Assembly: GCA_001599295.1 (NCBI GenBank)
Contig: BCGN01000002.1
Coordinates: forward strand, 2,170,001 to 2,234,000
Direction: 5' to 3'
Source: Sporopachydermia quercuum
Lineage: Eukaryota; Ascomycota; Sporopachydermiomycetes; Sporopachydermiales; Sporopachydermiaceae
DNA length: 64,000 nucleotides
In this document: positions 10,391 to 21,851 of the stretch, piece by piece
Layout of the letters: each line of letters opens with the position of its first letter
How positions within the stretch are numbered: the stretch's first letter is position 1
Position numbers and translations under genes: made by a program
Notes under the pieces: model-generated
What the model was told of the DNA's origin: nothing
Seen by the model: only the letters and a program-made list of their open reading frames with translations
Database searches by the model: none

Positions 10391-12521
10391 ATGGTTTATG
10401 GAAAATTAGTTGAACTGCCTGAGCTAATTTTATCGGATTCTGAGGAAGCATTAACTGAATTATCATTGATAGTTAGACAGTCGGTGAACAATAATGATGA
10501 AGAGATGTAAGTGCATTGTTATTTGATCTGATGGAAAAGTGTTGCCGGAATATTTCCTTGGATTGAGATTACTATAATATTTTGAATATTACAATGTAGT
10601 ATTGTGGTATAGGTATTGGCTAGCAATGATGATGTGCTGTTGTTGCTGTTGGTATTGCTGCTATATCTAGGCAACTGTTAATAGGTATAATCACAAAAAG
10701 AAGGGCCATGCTAACTATTTCACTATATAAGTATAAATACTGCTGTTGATACTCAATCATGGGATATGTTATCACGATGTTTGATTAACTGTCAGAAGAC
10801 ACTTTTGAATGAACAGGATGAATCAAGAACTCAATTGACAGCTAGGAATATTCGCGGAGCTGTAATTCTCGCTCGGAATCTGCTGGCTGTCCCTGCAGCC
10901 CAAGAAGTTTGCTATGACTCACAGTTTTATTCAAATCTACTAGAAGTTATTAGAAGGATCGATTCATTTAATTGTGAAGAAGTAAGAAGTATGAAATTCC
11001 TTTTTNTTGTTGGAATCACGATTACCTAGCTCTATCATTATTGCTTATGAGTTTTTTTTTTTTAACTAACCGTCAAGTGTTCATTAGAAGATGCAATTTG
11101 GGTTGAACTATTTCGCTGCTTGAGCAATCTTGTGGCTGGGAATGAAAGACTGATATATTTAGTTTGGAATTCAGCTCTAGATACTGTTGATTTCCTGTCA
11201 GAGTATGCATTGATTTGATTTGATTCACCTGAAATGCAATCCCTTCAGCATGATACTAACTTCTAAAAGTTACTTTGACTCAAAGCCTTTCAACAGCAAT
11301 CATGAATCATTTTACACATTTATATGCAATTGTATCAAAGGAGTTCCAGACATCAGAGAATTAATACTGAGCTCTTCATCAGGAAGTGAATTTATGATTT
11401 GGTTAATCAACAAGTCAGAAGAATTAGAATACACCGAGGATGAAATACCTTCGACTACATTGCTTGTGCTAGCAATTATTAGACATGTCATTCAAGTGCC
11501 AGAATTTGTTCAACTAGGATACTCTTTACATTTGTACGTATAAATGCTCCTTTTCTAAGTACTCTAATTATTTGGTAGTGGGGAAAATCATCATCAGCCA
11601 TGACTGTATTCGATACTTCTATTACTGCTTATTAGTAAAAACAAACTAACTAATTTCCAGGAATACTATCAGCAGAACATCAACGTCATTTTCGAAACTA
11701 ATCCAAATAGTACTAGGACATTCTGAGCTATCAAGAATGCAACTGAAGCCTGTATCAGAGTTTCTAGTATGTCATTCAATACCCTTATTAACTACTCAGA
11801 TCAAATTCTTACTTAGCAATAAAGAGTATCGAACCTCTTCTTTCCAAATGTCCAATATTATTCTGATAGATAACCTATGGAACAGCATGGTGTCCACTTT
11901 AGATGCGCTATGCCAATTAGCTCAAATTGAAGAAGGCAAAGAGTATTTGGTGACTGATGATAAACTGATAGACCATTTGGTAACAACTATGAGAGTGCTT
12001 GCTAAAGAACTACCCAGGAAAACTCTTAAGGGGGGAAATGCATCTACAGCTTTGGGATTGGGTAGCAAGAATGTTTCTAATACAGAAGATTTCCCATTCG
12101 TTAAGGCGTTGATAGTAGAGTTATTTTCGTATTTGACTTATAAAGAGCGGTTAGTTCAAGATGAGCTACGAGAATCTGGAGGAATCGTGTTGATACTTAA
12201 TAGTTGTGTGATAGATGATAATAATCCATGTAAGTGTTGATATATCAATGCTGGGAACGAAGAAAGATTGTATATGATATGTTGATGTTTGGTGAACAGG
12301 AATTTACAATGGGAAACATACTAACAGAATAACCATTAGACATCAAAGAAAAAGCTATTATATGCTTAAGATATCTCCTGGAACATAACCAGGAAAATCA
12401 AGATATGATTGCTGGCCTAGAAGCAAAAGGAAAAACGGACGATGCAGTGTTACAAGATTTAGGATATAAAGCGAAAATTGTTGATGGAAAAGTGCACTTA
12501 GAACCTAGCATAAAAGAATAA
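10391..12521 (+). CDS. CTR86: Ctr86, ataxin-10 family armadillo-like protein, six exons
   Basis: Ataxin-10 family protein; the yeast member is essential but its molecular role is poorly defined. I assemble exons 10391-10506, 10732-10988, 11088-11202, 11270-11533, 11661-12229 and 12340-12521, giving 500 residues. Frames join correctly at all five introns. Donors are GTAAGT (twice), GTATGA, GTATGC and GTACGT; CTAAC branch-like sequences lie before the acceptors I inspected. Family features include ELFRCLSNLVAGNERLIY, SFYTFICNCIKGVPDIRELI, FVKALIVELFSYLTYKERLVQDELR and the C-terminal block DDNNPYIKEKAIICLRYLLE then HNQENQDMIAGLEAKG. The order PWP2-CTR86-THR4 matches YCR057C-YCR054C-YCR053W. Five introns in a yeast gene of this size is unusual. 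The third and fourth donors were chosen by frame and are less certain. Confidence 0.85.
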
Positions 12522-12688
12522 GTACAAGGAGAGACATATAAAATAAGTACGATTACAAGCAAGTAATACAAGCTATCAATACAAATGATACAAGCACTTT
12601 CAATGGTTAGCATATATCAATAGCAATATGAACTATGCATATCAAAAGATAGAAATATACACTTCTACAAACCATTTCACATAATATG

Positions 12689-14248
12689 TCATGCTAATTC
12701 TTCGGCAATAATACTCTTTATCAATTCAGCATCAGCTCTTTCAACCAATTTGATCTTCTTAGGCAATTCACTCAATTGTTTCAATTCTTCAGGCAAAACA
12801 TCTTCTTCAAAGCTATAACCTTCGGATCCTTTTAATGCAGCATCAACAGCATCAGCAAACTTGGCAGGATGAGCTGTTGATAAGGAAATGTAATAAACAC
12901 CAGTTTCTCCTTGTTTTTTATCAGCTTCGATAACCCGTTGTGAAGCTGTGATACCAACTGCAGAATGTGGATCTAGAATATACTTATCATGAGTAGTGTC
13001 ATAGGTTTGTTTGATGGTCTTGATGGTCTCTTCATCACTAACCTTTTCAGAACTGAATTCTTTTCTAGCTGCTTCAATAACAGCTTCAGATACTTTGAAT
13101 GAGTTGGAGGACTTCAATTTTGTCATCCATTGTTGTAAAACGGCACCAGGATTTTCACCAGAGTTTTCTTTAGCTAAATACCATAATAGTCTTTCGAAGT
13201 TAGAAGAAATTAGAATATCCATGGCAGGAGACAAAGTGCTTTTCACATCACCATTCTCACCAGTGATTTTCTCATAAACACCATTCTTTATAAATCTGTT
13301 GAGAATATCATTTGAATTGGTAGCAATGACAAGCTNTGAAATAGGTAATCCCATTCTCTTGGCATAAAAGCCAGCTAAAATATCACCAAAGTTACCAGAA
13401 GGTACAATAAACTTGATCTTCTTAGCACCTGAACGTAATTCTTCTTCAGAGATGTTTTCAGATTTGCATAATTGGAAAAACGAATAGAAATAGTAAGTGA
13501 TTTGAGCAAGAATTCTCGCCCAGTTGATAGAATTAACAGCACCTACATGGTACTTGTTATTAAACTCAACATCAGCAAAGATTTGCTTAACGATATCTTG
13601 ACAATCATCAAAGGTACCATTCACTGATAAAGTACGAACATTATCATCAAGAACAGTAGTCATTTGAGCTTCTTGAATAGGGGAAATACGTCCTGTAGGA
13701 TACAGAATAAACACTGAGACGTTCTTCTTGTTTCTTAATCCATAGATAGCTGCTGAACCAGTATCACCAGAGGTAGCACCTACGACGGTAACAGAATCAT
13801 GTTCTTCGCCTTCTTTCTTGTTGGCATTTCTTCTGGTCAAGAAAAATTCAAATAAATTACCAACAAACTGCAATGCCACGTCCTTGAATGCATATGTAGG
13901 TCCATGGAACAGCTCTAATAAGTATAAGTTATCTTCTTTGTTGATAGGCACCGAAGGAGTAACATCGGCAGCTCTGAAAGTAGAGTATGACTTTTCAATC
14001 AATTGCTTTAATTCTGAATCGCTTATTTCGTTTTCATCAACATATTGTCTCATAATGGTAAATGCAAGCTCTTGAAAGGAAAGATCTTTCATTTTACTGA
14101 AGAAATCAGGATCCAATGATGGAATCTCTGGTGGGATATATAACCCTCCATCTGGGGCCAAACCTGTGATGACAACGTCTTCAAAGGATAGCTTTTTACC
14201 TGAACCGTCTCTTGTGGAGGAATAGACTTGAGAAGTTGTTGGAGCCAT
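12689..14248 (-). CDS. THR4: Threonine synthase
   Basis: A PLP enzyme that converts O-phospho-L-homoserine to threonine, the last step of threonine synthesis. It is a single exon of 519 residues, a normal length for the fungal enzyme. The N-terminal motif LAPDGGLYIPPEIP and the PLP-lysine motif FHGPTYAFKDVALQF (Lys122) are clear. So are the phosphate-binding and active-site blocks VGATSGDTGSAAIYGL, NSINWARILAQITYYFYSF, VPSGNFGDILAGFYAKRMG and DPHSAVG. It converges with CTR86, only about 170 bases away, and follows RSC6 on the same strand, as in S. cerevisiae (YCR052W-YCR053W). One N falls within the coding sequence near 13336. Confidence 0.97.
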   Translation of the reverse strand: MAPTTSQVYSSTRDGSGKKLSFEDVVITGLAPDGGLYIPPEIPSLDPDFFSKMKDLSFQELAFTIMRQYVDENEISDSELKQLIEKSYSTFRAADVTPSVPINKEDNLYLLELFHGPTYAFKDVALQFVGNLFEFFLTRRNANKKEGEEHDSVTVVGATSGDTGSAAIYGLRNKKNVSVFILYPTGRISPIQEAQMTTVLDDNVRTLSVNGTFDDCQDIVKQIFADVEFNNKYHVGAVNSINWARILAQITYYFYSFFQLCKSENISEEELRSGAKKIKFIVPSGNFGDILAGFYAKRMGLPISXLVIATNSNDILNRFIKNGVYEKITGENGDVKSTLSPAMDILISSNFERLLWYLAKENSGENPGAVLQQWMTKLKSSNSFKVSEAVIEAARKEFSSEKVSDEETIKTIKQTYDTTHDKYILDPHSAVGITASQRVIEADKKQGETGVYYISLSTAHPAKFADAVDAALKGSEGYSFEEDVLPEELKQLSELPKKIKLVERADAELIKSIIAEELA

Positions 14249-15323
14249 TTTGATGTGCGTTTTTATTATATTTCGTTTGTATCAAATATATACAATGTAA
14301 TTGTCTGTAGAGTATTCTCTGAATCAGAGGCAGATGAACTATTTGATCCTAGTAGTATACTTAGCAATAGCAATTGCAATAGAATGATACAGCTCTGGCA
14401 GAGATATATAAATATAACTGTTTGATAGTTTCTACTAATTTAGTGAATCAATGCATCAATAAATGTTGAATTGCGATCAAATCATATATATGTATATATA
14501 TATATATATATATAAGTAACCAGAAAGGTTAAGGATAAGGCAAGGTACCTTGGATGTACCCAATGGGTTCCTAAAACGAATGAATCATTTTTTGTTAGGA
14601 AGTGAAATTTCCACATGGGAGGAAAATTTTCACTTTGGACAATGTCCGGGAGAGGGGGAGATGATGGCAGTTAGGGACAGTTTGATAACTATCTCTTAGG
14701 TGGTAGATAGAGAGACTGGTGAAATGTGGAGGAAGCGTGGAGAAGTGGTAGGAGGAGAAAGAAAGAGGATTGGGATTACATAATTAGTATCGAGAAGTTG
14801 GGCAATATATGTTTGACTAGAAGTGAATTTGTAGGTTATTGCTAGAATTTGAGAGAGGAATTGCAGGTATTAAGGTGAGGCAGAGTTGAAGGGGGTAGCG
14901 GGAGATCGGAAGATTGTGTTAATATTATTTCCGAATTATTGTCATCGTTTCCGATTTAATTGATCTTAAATATGAAGATTTGTATTATGAGTTCCGTCTT
15001 GAATCTCATGAATGTTGTNATTCAAACAAAAAAATATATCANATGGACCATATTTATCTTTCCGAATGATACAGCACTTCGGCATTGAATGCATCAGAGC
15101 TTCAACGACCTCTGTTTCTACTGCTACTTCTGCTACTATTAAAATTACTACCACCTTCTCACAGTACCATATGGCAATACAGACAACTCTATTATACAAT
15201 TAAAANTAGTCTCAGGGTTTGATAGTTTAAGCCTTCAAACCATAAATCAGTACAGAATATTGATCCATTTCTGTCTCAGATACTACTATTTCTATCAGGC
15301 TTCCCCATTCTTACCTCTTCTCT
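14249..15323. other. Intergenic THR4-RSC6 with purine-rich plus strand
   Basis: About 1.1 kb upstream of THR4. It holds a TA microsatellite (annotated separately). A stretch near 14630-14900 has plus-strand G/A runs such as GGGAGAGGGGGAGATGATGG. Short overlapping frames near 14966-15203 on both strands contain Ns and resemble nothing known. Confidence 0.45.
14484..14514. repeat. TA microsatellite
   Basis: An uninterrupted alternating AT/TA tract with one TG interruption, about 31 bases, in the THR4 upstream region. Confidence 0.9.
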
Positions 15324-16628
15324 TCATATTCTCTTGCTGTTGAGCAACAAATGGATATTCTCATCAAGTAAATCATCAGTGTAAAAATCAGCATCACGAA
15401 CAGTTTCTTCCATAAATCCTTCATCAGCATTGAGAACTTTCAAGTTTCTTGATTGCACATCAATCCAGTTTTTGATGAAATTAACAGGATCTTCGCTCAA
15501 TTGTTGATAGAATTTCTGTCTATAGTATGAATTATTCAGTTTTGCAATTGAAAGAGAAATTTTGTTTTCTAATTCAACAATTTCTTTGTCNTTTTCATTC
15601 CAAGTATCAACAGCTCTCAGTAAATCACCATTGGCCAATTCATCGTTCTCCACCTCTAAATCATATACAATTTCCCCCATAGTACTAGAAACATTGGTTT
15701 TGATAATATATTCCAAAACAATAGGATTCTGAGCTTTCAACACACCTGCGAGTAAATCAACTACTTGAGGAAATTGAAACTTATCCACATTAAAGATATT
15801 TCTTAATGCAGTATCCGCTTTGATGATTCTAGCATCTTCGGCGTCCTGTAAACTACGTAGTTTGATATATTGCCACAATAAAGCAATGATCTCTTGTTGG
15901 GTACCTACAGAAATCCCTAGAATTAGCTTCAAATCGTCGTTCGCTATCAAGAGCTTCTCAGGAATCTCCTTCGGCTGTAAAGTTATTCGTACCTTTACTT
16001 CATCAACACCTGATCGTCTAACATCCATGCCATCGAAATCAACTGACTTCTGACCACCAGGTCCTGCTTCATGCCATTCAACGATATTGCCTTCAGAGTA
16101 TTCATAATTATTTTCTGGCATCAATTCAATCACCATGGAAGTGAAAAATGATGAAAACTTCCTTCTGTTTGGTGAATCAGCCAGTTCATCTGTTACAGGT
16201 CGACCTTCAACTCTCAAGTTCCACATTGGAGGACCTGGAGCAGGACTCGGAGGAGGAATTTCACCTCGAATACGCAATTCTTCTTCCTTCTGCTTCATTG
16301 CTTCTACTTGCCATGGTTGATTTTCACATGAGTTTGATACAAAGATACGCACTGTGGTAGTTTTCTTTGGCACTTTGATTGCTGTTTCCTGAATGTCTAG
16401 AAATTTACGTCTTAAAAACACATCAATTCTATTTTCCATTTCAACTAAATCTCTGTACTGCTTGACCTGTGGTAATCCTAGAGAGTCGTAGATCTGGCTT
16501 AGCTTGTTGTCCGATGGTGTGTACACATAGTTTGGTTGTTGCTGCTGTTCGGTGACGTTGTCACCTATAGGGTGCTGATCTTGGCCCACTGGAGCATTTC
16601 CAGTAGGTCTGGAAACTCTTCGCGACAT
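15324..16628 (-). CDS. RSC6: Rsc6, SWIB-domain (BAF60/Swp73) chromatin-remodelling subunit
   Basis: The BAF60-type subunit of the RSC remodeller; its paralogue Snf12 serves SWI/SNF. The open frame reaches 16673, but the ATG at 16628 (MSRRVSRPTG) is the better start and gives 434 residues. The N-terminal family block (VFLRRKFLDIQETAIKVPKK, RIFVSNSCENQPW) and the strand motif PPMWNLRVEGRP match BAF60 proteins. The SWIB domain follows at roughly residues 235-320 (LKLILGISVGTQQEIIALLW, QYIKLRSLQDAEDARII, FNVDKFQFPQVVDLLAGVL). The end (GFMEETVRDADFYTDD) matches the family C-terminus. By sequence alone SNF12 is possible; the position next to THR4, as for YCR052W-YCR053W, favours RSC6. Confidence 0.87.
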   Translation of the reverse strand: MSRRVSRPTGNAPVGQDQHPIGDNVTEQQQQPNYVYTPSDNKLSQIYDSLGLPQVKQYRDLVEMENRIDVFLRRKFLDIQETAIKVPKKTTTVRIFVSNSCENQPWQVEAMKQKEEELRIRGEIPPPSPAPGPPMWNLRVEGRPVTDELADSPNRRKFSSFFTSMVIELMPENNYEYSEGNIVEWHEAGPGGQKSVDFDGMDVRRSGVDEVKVRITLQPKEIPEKLLIANDDLKLILGISVGTQQEIIALLWQYIKLRSLQDAEDARIIKADTALRNIFNVDKFQFPQVVDLLAGVLKAQNPIVLEYIIKTNVSSTMGEIVYDLEVENDELANGDLLRAVDTWNEXDKEIVELENKISLSIAKLNNSYYRQKFYQQLSEDPVNFIKNWIDVQSRNLKVLNADEGFMEETVRDADFYTDDLLDENIHLLLNSKRI

Positions 16629-16779
16629 TATTATTGAGGGTAAATTTTTTGCTACGTGTAAACAGAAGCTCAAGAGCTTTGATTAAATGCTCTGGTTGTC
16701 TCTTTCACCTGTTCACTGAATCAGTGCTTAATCCGAATCTGACAGTGTNTCAGTAACGATATTCGTCTTATTTCCCCTT

Positions 16780-17240
16780 TTAAAAAGCTCTGAAAAGAAG
16801 TTTTCTTGAACTCTTACTTTTGCTCGAAAGTACCTCTAACCTAAGCAATAGATTGCACGCGTTTTTTCCCCAGTTTCCTATGTGCACCTCAATGGTTGTT
16901 ATAGGAGCTTTGTTGACCAGCATATTCCACCAGTCAATTAGTTTTGAGAAGTAAGCATCCCATAACAGGGTGTATGATACNGTGAATAGGGAAAGCTTGT
17001 CCAATAACAGATACATGATTGCTACAAATATTACTGTCCAATAATAGGGGTACTTAAGTTGACAGAAATGACAGAATCATGAAAATCCAAAGCCCGAGAA
17101 GACTTGAATAATGGTTTGACGTTTTGATGTAATTGAGATGATTTATCAACAGCTCGTTGTGTGTATCTCTTATATTGTTTACCTGTAAGAAATGAAACTA
17201 CTGCTAACTGAATGAGCAATTTGAGATATTCGGGTGCTTT
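16780..17240 (-). pseudogene. Unexplained coding-like segment, possibly a Pex11-like membrane protein remnant or unassembled gene
   Basis: Two overlapping minus-strand frames, 17031-17240 and 16780 to about 17055, look like parts of one protein. The first reads APEYLKLLIQLAVVSFLTGK and later KPLFKSSRALDFHDSV. The second reads YYWTVIFVAIMYLLLDKLSL then WDAYFSKLIDWWNML. A one-base frame change near the CCCC at about 17045 would link them, and Ns nearby show weak sequence quality. The pattern of an amphipathic N-region, LFKSSR, then YLLLDKLSLF loosely recalls the Pex11 family. No upstream ATG lies in frame. The segment fills the short region between the RSC6 and HAT2 starts, so it could be a relic, a gene with an unseen first exon, or chance. 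Confidence 0.3.
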
Positions 17241-17290
17241 TCACAGTTTAAGAAGAGTTCTGTATTAGATTACAACATACTTTAATCAAA

Positions 17291-18768
<1,478 letters not shown>

Positions 18769-19001
18769 GAGAAGAAAAGAATCAAAGTAATAGAGTATGA
18801 AATAAGTAGGAATATGGATAGAATGAATGAAGCAGATTATAAAATATGAGATTCGATTGTATTATGTTAACGTAGGGACGTAGTTTTAGTAGAAAGATAT
18901 GAAGATATAAACCAATATTACATTTATATTACATTAATTCTGATACTATTATTAAAGTACTATTTTTCATTTCTATTGTTAATGACCACTCTGTTATCCA
19001 T

Positions 19002-19113
19002 CTATTCATCCTCTTCATCCCGGTCGTACTGGTCATTCTGTTCTTCATGCTCATCAAATGCATCTTCAACAATTTCCTCCTCCTCCTCCTCCTCCTCCTC
19101 TTCTTCTTCTTCT

Positions 19114-19152
<39 letters not shown>

Positions 19153-20942
19153 TCTTCTTCCTCTGCCTTCATATCACCAACGTTACCAACAACGTACTCA
19201 TTCTTTCGCCATTCTTTTAACATAATCTCCCGGTCCGTTTCTTTCTTATTCAGCATATGGGCAATGTTATCCTGCTCCCTCTGGTTCAGAATTACCTTAT
19301 CCTCTTCATGAGCCTTCNTGATACTTTCTTCCTCTTGTTTCTTCAGCTCCTGGAACTTCTCATGTACTTGGTTGATCTCTGCTTGGAACTCTGCCAGTGA
19401 CTGGTAAGCCTTTCCAGCATCAGCGCAGTACTGCTCAAAATTAATAGGTAGTTTTCTTCGTAGCGCTAATTCAATCAGAAACGGTCTTTTACGTTCTTCC
19501 AAGTTGAACTTCAGTTTAACTTCCCTACGTGTTCGGTAAGGGAAAAGTTTTGAAATAGTACTGAAATCAGTCCCCCAAGCAGAAAGTGCCTCGTAAAGCT
19601 TTGTTGTTTCGTCCAAGGTCCACTTTTCAACATAACGAGCTTTCCCATATGTATTATTAGTAATAGGGTTCTCATATGGGTTTTCTTTTGAAATTTCTCT
19701 TCCATTTGCTTCTGTGACAGTACTAGCATTACGGTCAATCACCAATGATTCTTCGTCGACACTAATATTGCCATTTTGTCCTAGTTTAAGTATAGGCACA
19801 TTTTGCTCCTGTGGGTATATTTCTGAAGAATGGTTTTCCAGGAGATCTTCAGCGGCTTTTTTCTGACTAGCAAGTCTTTCTTGAGACTCTTGTTCTTCTA
19901 TTTGAGCTATTGACAATCCTAGTTCCCGAGCTTTCTGCCTATTAAGCCTGCGTTCTATTTTCTTCAAAGATAGTGTTCGTTTGGCTTCCTGTACAAGCTC
20001 ATACTTTTCCGACACTTTTCCTATAGTTACTGATGATTTACATAGATCAGCTATAGTGAGATTGTCATCATCTACCCTAATATGCTGACTTATACTTGGG
20101 TCTAGGTTTCCTGCGTTGCGGATATTTGTTTTACTATCAATAAGCAGATTCATATCAGCGAATGAGTCCAATGTCTCATGAGGTATACCCTGAAAATCTT
20201 CAACAAAGGGGTTCTTCCTTTTTGCTGATGAGGCAAATGGTGTTTGTATAGTTGCTGTGGATGCATTTGAGCTAANGATAGTGTTGTTTTCATTGTTAAC
20301 GCTCTTAGAGTTATTTCCTTCACTGTTTGCATCTCCCCCATTGTTGGAACACTGCGGGTCTTCTATTGTTTTACTACTAGAAGCATTGACATTCGTCTCA
20401 TTTGTTTCATTTTCGTTTTCAGCTGTTTCCATAGCCTCAGAGTCCTTATCATCTTCGTGAAGTCTGACTATAGATCTAACATGATTAGTACGCGTATCCA
20501 CGAGGAACTTTGTATCGTCTATGACGTACACTTTGGCGAATTCAATATCTTCCACCGTGTCAAAGTATTTTAGGAGTTTCAACTGTTCCTTTGGTGCTTG
20601 GCTCTCTTTTTCTTCTTTCACCAAACCTGTTTTCTGTCTCTTATACTTGTTCTCATGAATCTCTTTTGTTCTCTCAGATTTGGCTCTTTGTTTTGAATTG
20701 GTTCCTCCTGGAACGTTTGAGTCAACATTATTTTCATTTACCAATGTTGAATTGCGAGCTCTTCTACCTAAAGACTCCTTTGACTTGATTATGGTTTTGA
20801 TGGGCTGCTCAATAGGTTGAGCATTTGTAGGTGAGTTATTAGTCTCAGTTGAAACATTGGACTGTATTCTTCTGGATTTCCTTGGCTTAGGCTTTGGCGG
20901 CCTAAAAGCTGGTCTTGCGACCGATTCAAATTCTGCTGGCAT
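19002..20942 (-). CDS. BDP1: Bdp1 (TFIIIB B'' subunit)
   Basis: Bdp1 joins Brf1 and TBP in TFIIIB and is required for RNA polymerase III promoter opening. The ATG at 20942 (MPAEFESVARPAFRPPKPKP) is the natural start of this 646-residue, single-exon gene. The extended SANT domain is at about residues 435-490 (EKWTLDETTKLYEALSAWGT, FSTISKLFPYRTRREVKLKF). It is preceded by the conserved NPITNNTYGKARYVEKW and followed by NLEERKRPFLIELALRRKLP. The C-terminal tail carries a run of about 30 glutamates encoded by GAG/GAA triplets and an acidic end. The gene converges with HAT2, about 230 bases away. Confidence 0.93.
19075..19164. repeat. TCC/TTC triplet tract encoding poly-Glu in BDP1
   Basis: About 90 bases of TCC and TTC triplets on the plus strand encode roughly 30 consecutive Glu residues in the Bdp1 tail. 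The mixed GAG/GAA codons show some interruption. It is a likely site of length variation. Confidence 0.9.
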
Positions 20943-21851
20943 TGTAGACACTATTGAAAATAAATTAAGCTTATTGCTGTGAATATCAGTTCATCTGTAA
21001 GTTCAATAGAGGAGAATAATAGATCAACAGGCATCTACTCATATCAAGTATATTACGATAGAAAATGNAGTATGCTATGTGTGTGAGAAGTAATGCCATA
21101 TACGTTTGAGCAGTCTCTCATACTATCTAGAATCTAAATACGAAATATATGAAATTTTAAAAGTAAAATAGATAATAGAAAACTTACAGTTGCTAAACAA
21201 ATGATCTGNAATGTTTTGATAGTTATAAATATTATAATTTGTAGATAAGCGAAAGTCCTTTTGGCAGAGAACAATAAGACAATTAGGGTTACATAATCAA
21301 ATAACATATGTAGGACACATATAACACCCATACATCGGAGATGATTATTTCAATAGACTCCNCAGTTCAGGATAAATCGGAAATCATGATCATGGATTAG
21401 TCTTGGTTTGAATAGATAAGAGCAATAAGTGGATTATGAATTAGTTTTCTTTTGCTTCTTCTCTGTCAACTAAAAATGACTTGGAAAACATTCGTCTACA
21501 GTATCTGATTTGCATAGAAAGTATACGTATTACGTATTGGTTTGAAATTAGATCAATTATCGACNGACTTGATGTCCTAAGTGACCATAGAGACAGGATA
21601 TTAAGAGTTCATGCATTGTATGATGATGATGATGATCCCATTAATGCTCCGGATAAACCAACTTCCTGATAATAACTACCTAAGGAGTATACAGCTCATC
21701 TTTAATGAAGCCTTTTATTCACCACCAGCGACACGATCATTCCACAACTAATATAACATTGACCTTTTCCATACAAATTCTTACTANTTCATGTATTAAT
21801 TTACGTTTGTATTATGCAGTTAGCATACAAACGAAAGAACGTATCGCAATT
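20943..21851. other. Intergenic BDP1-RAD52
   Basis: About 900 bases between two minus-strand genes, containing the BDP1 promoter, the RAD52 3' region and a small coding-like frame (21445-21669) listed separately. Several Ns are present. Confidence 0.45.
21445..21669 (+). CDS. Small unrecognised coding-like frame, possible last exon of a small gene
   Basis: An open plus-strand frame of about 75 codons, without an in-frame upstream ATG. It reads STKNDLENIRLQYLICIESI, then WFEIRSIID and DHRDRILRVHALYDDDDDP, ending NAPDKPTS. The hydrophilic, helical composition with an acidic tail looks protein-like rather than random, and the region lies between BDP1 and RAD52 without another gene. I do not recognise the family. 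It may be the last exon of a small spliced gene or a chance frame. Confidence 0.3.
   Translation, partial: FSFASSLSTKNDLENIRLQYLICIESIRITYWFEIRSIIDXLDVLSDHRDRILRVHALYDDDDDPINAPDKPTS

Noticed and set aside
18976-19311. Poly-Ser protein on the plus strand
   Set aside because: It is the reverse complement of the BDP1 poly-Glu tract.
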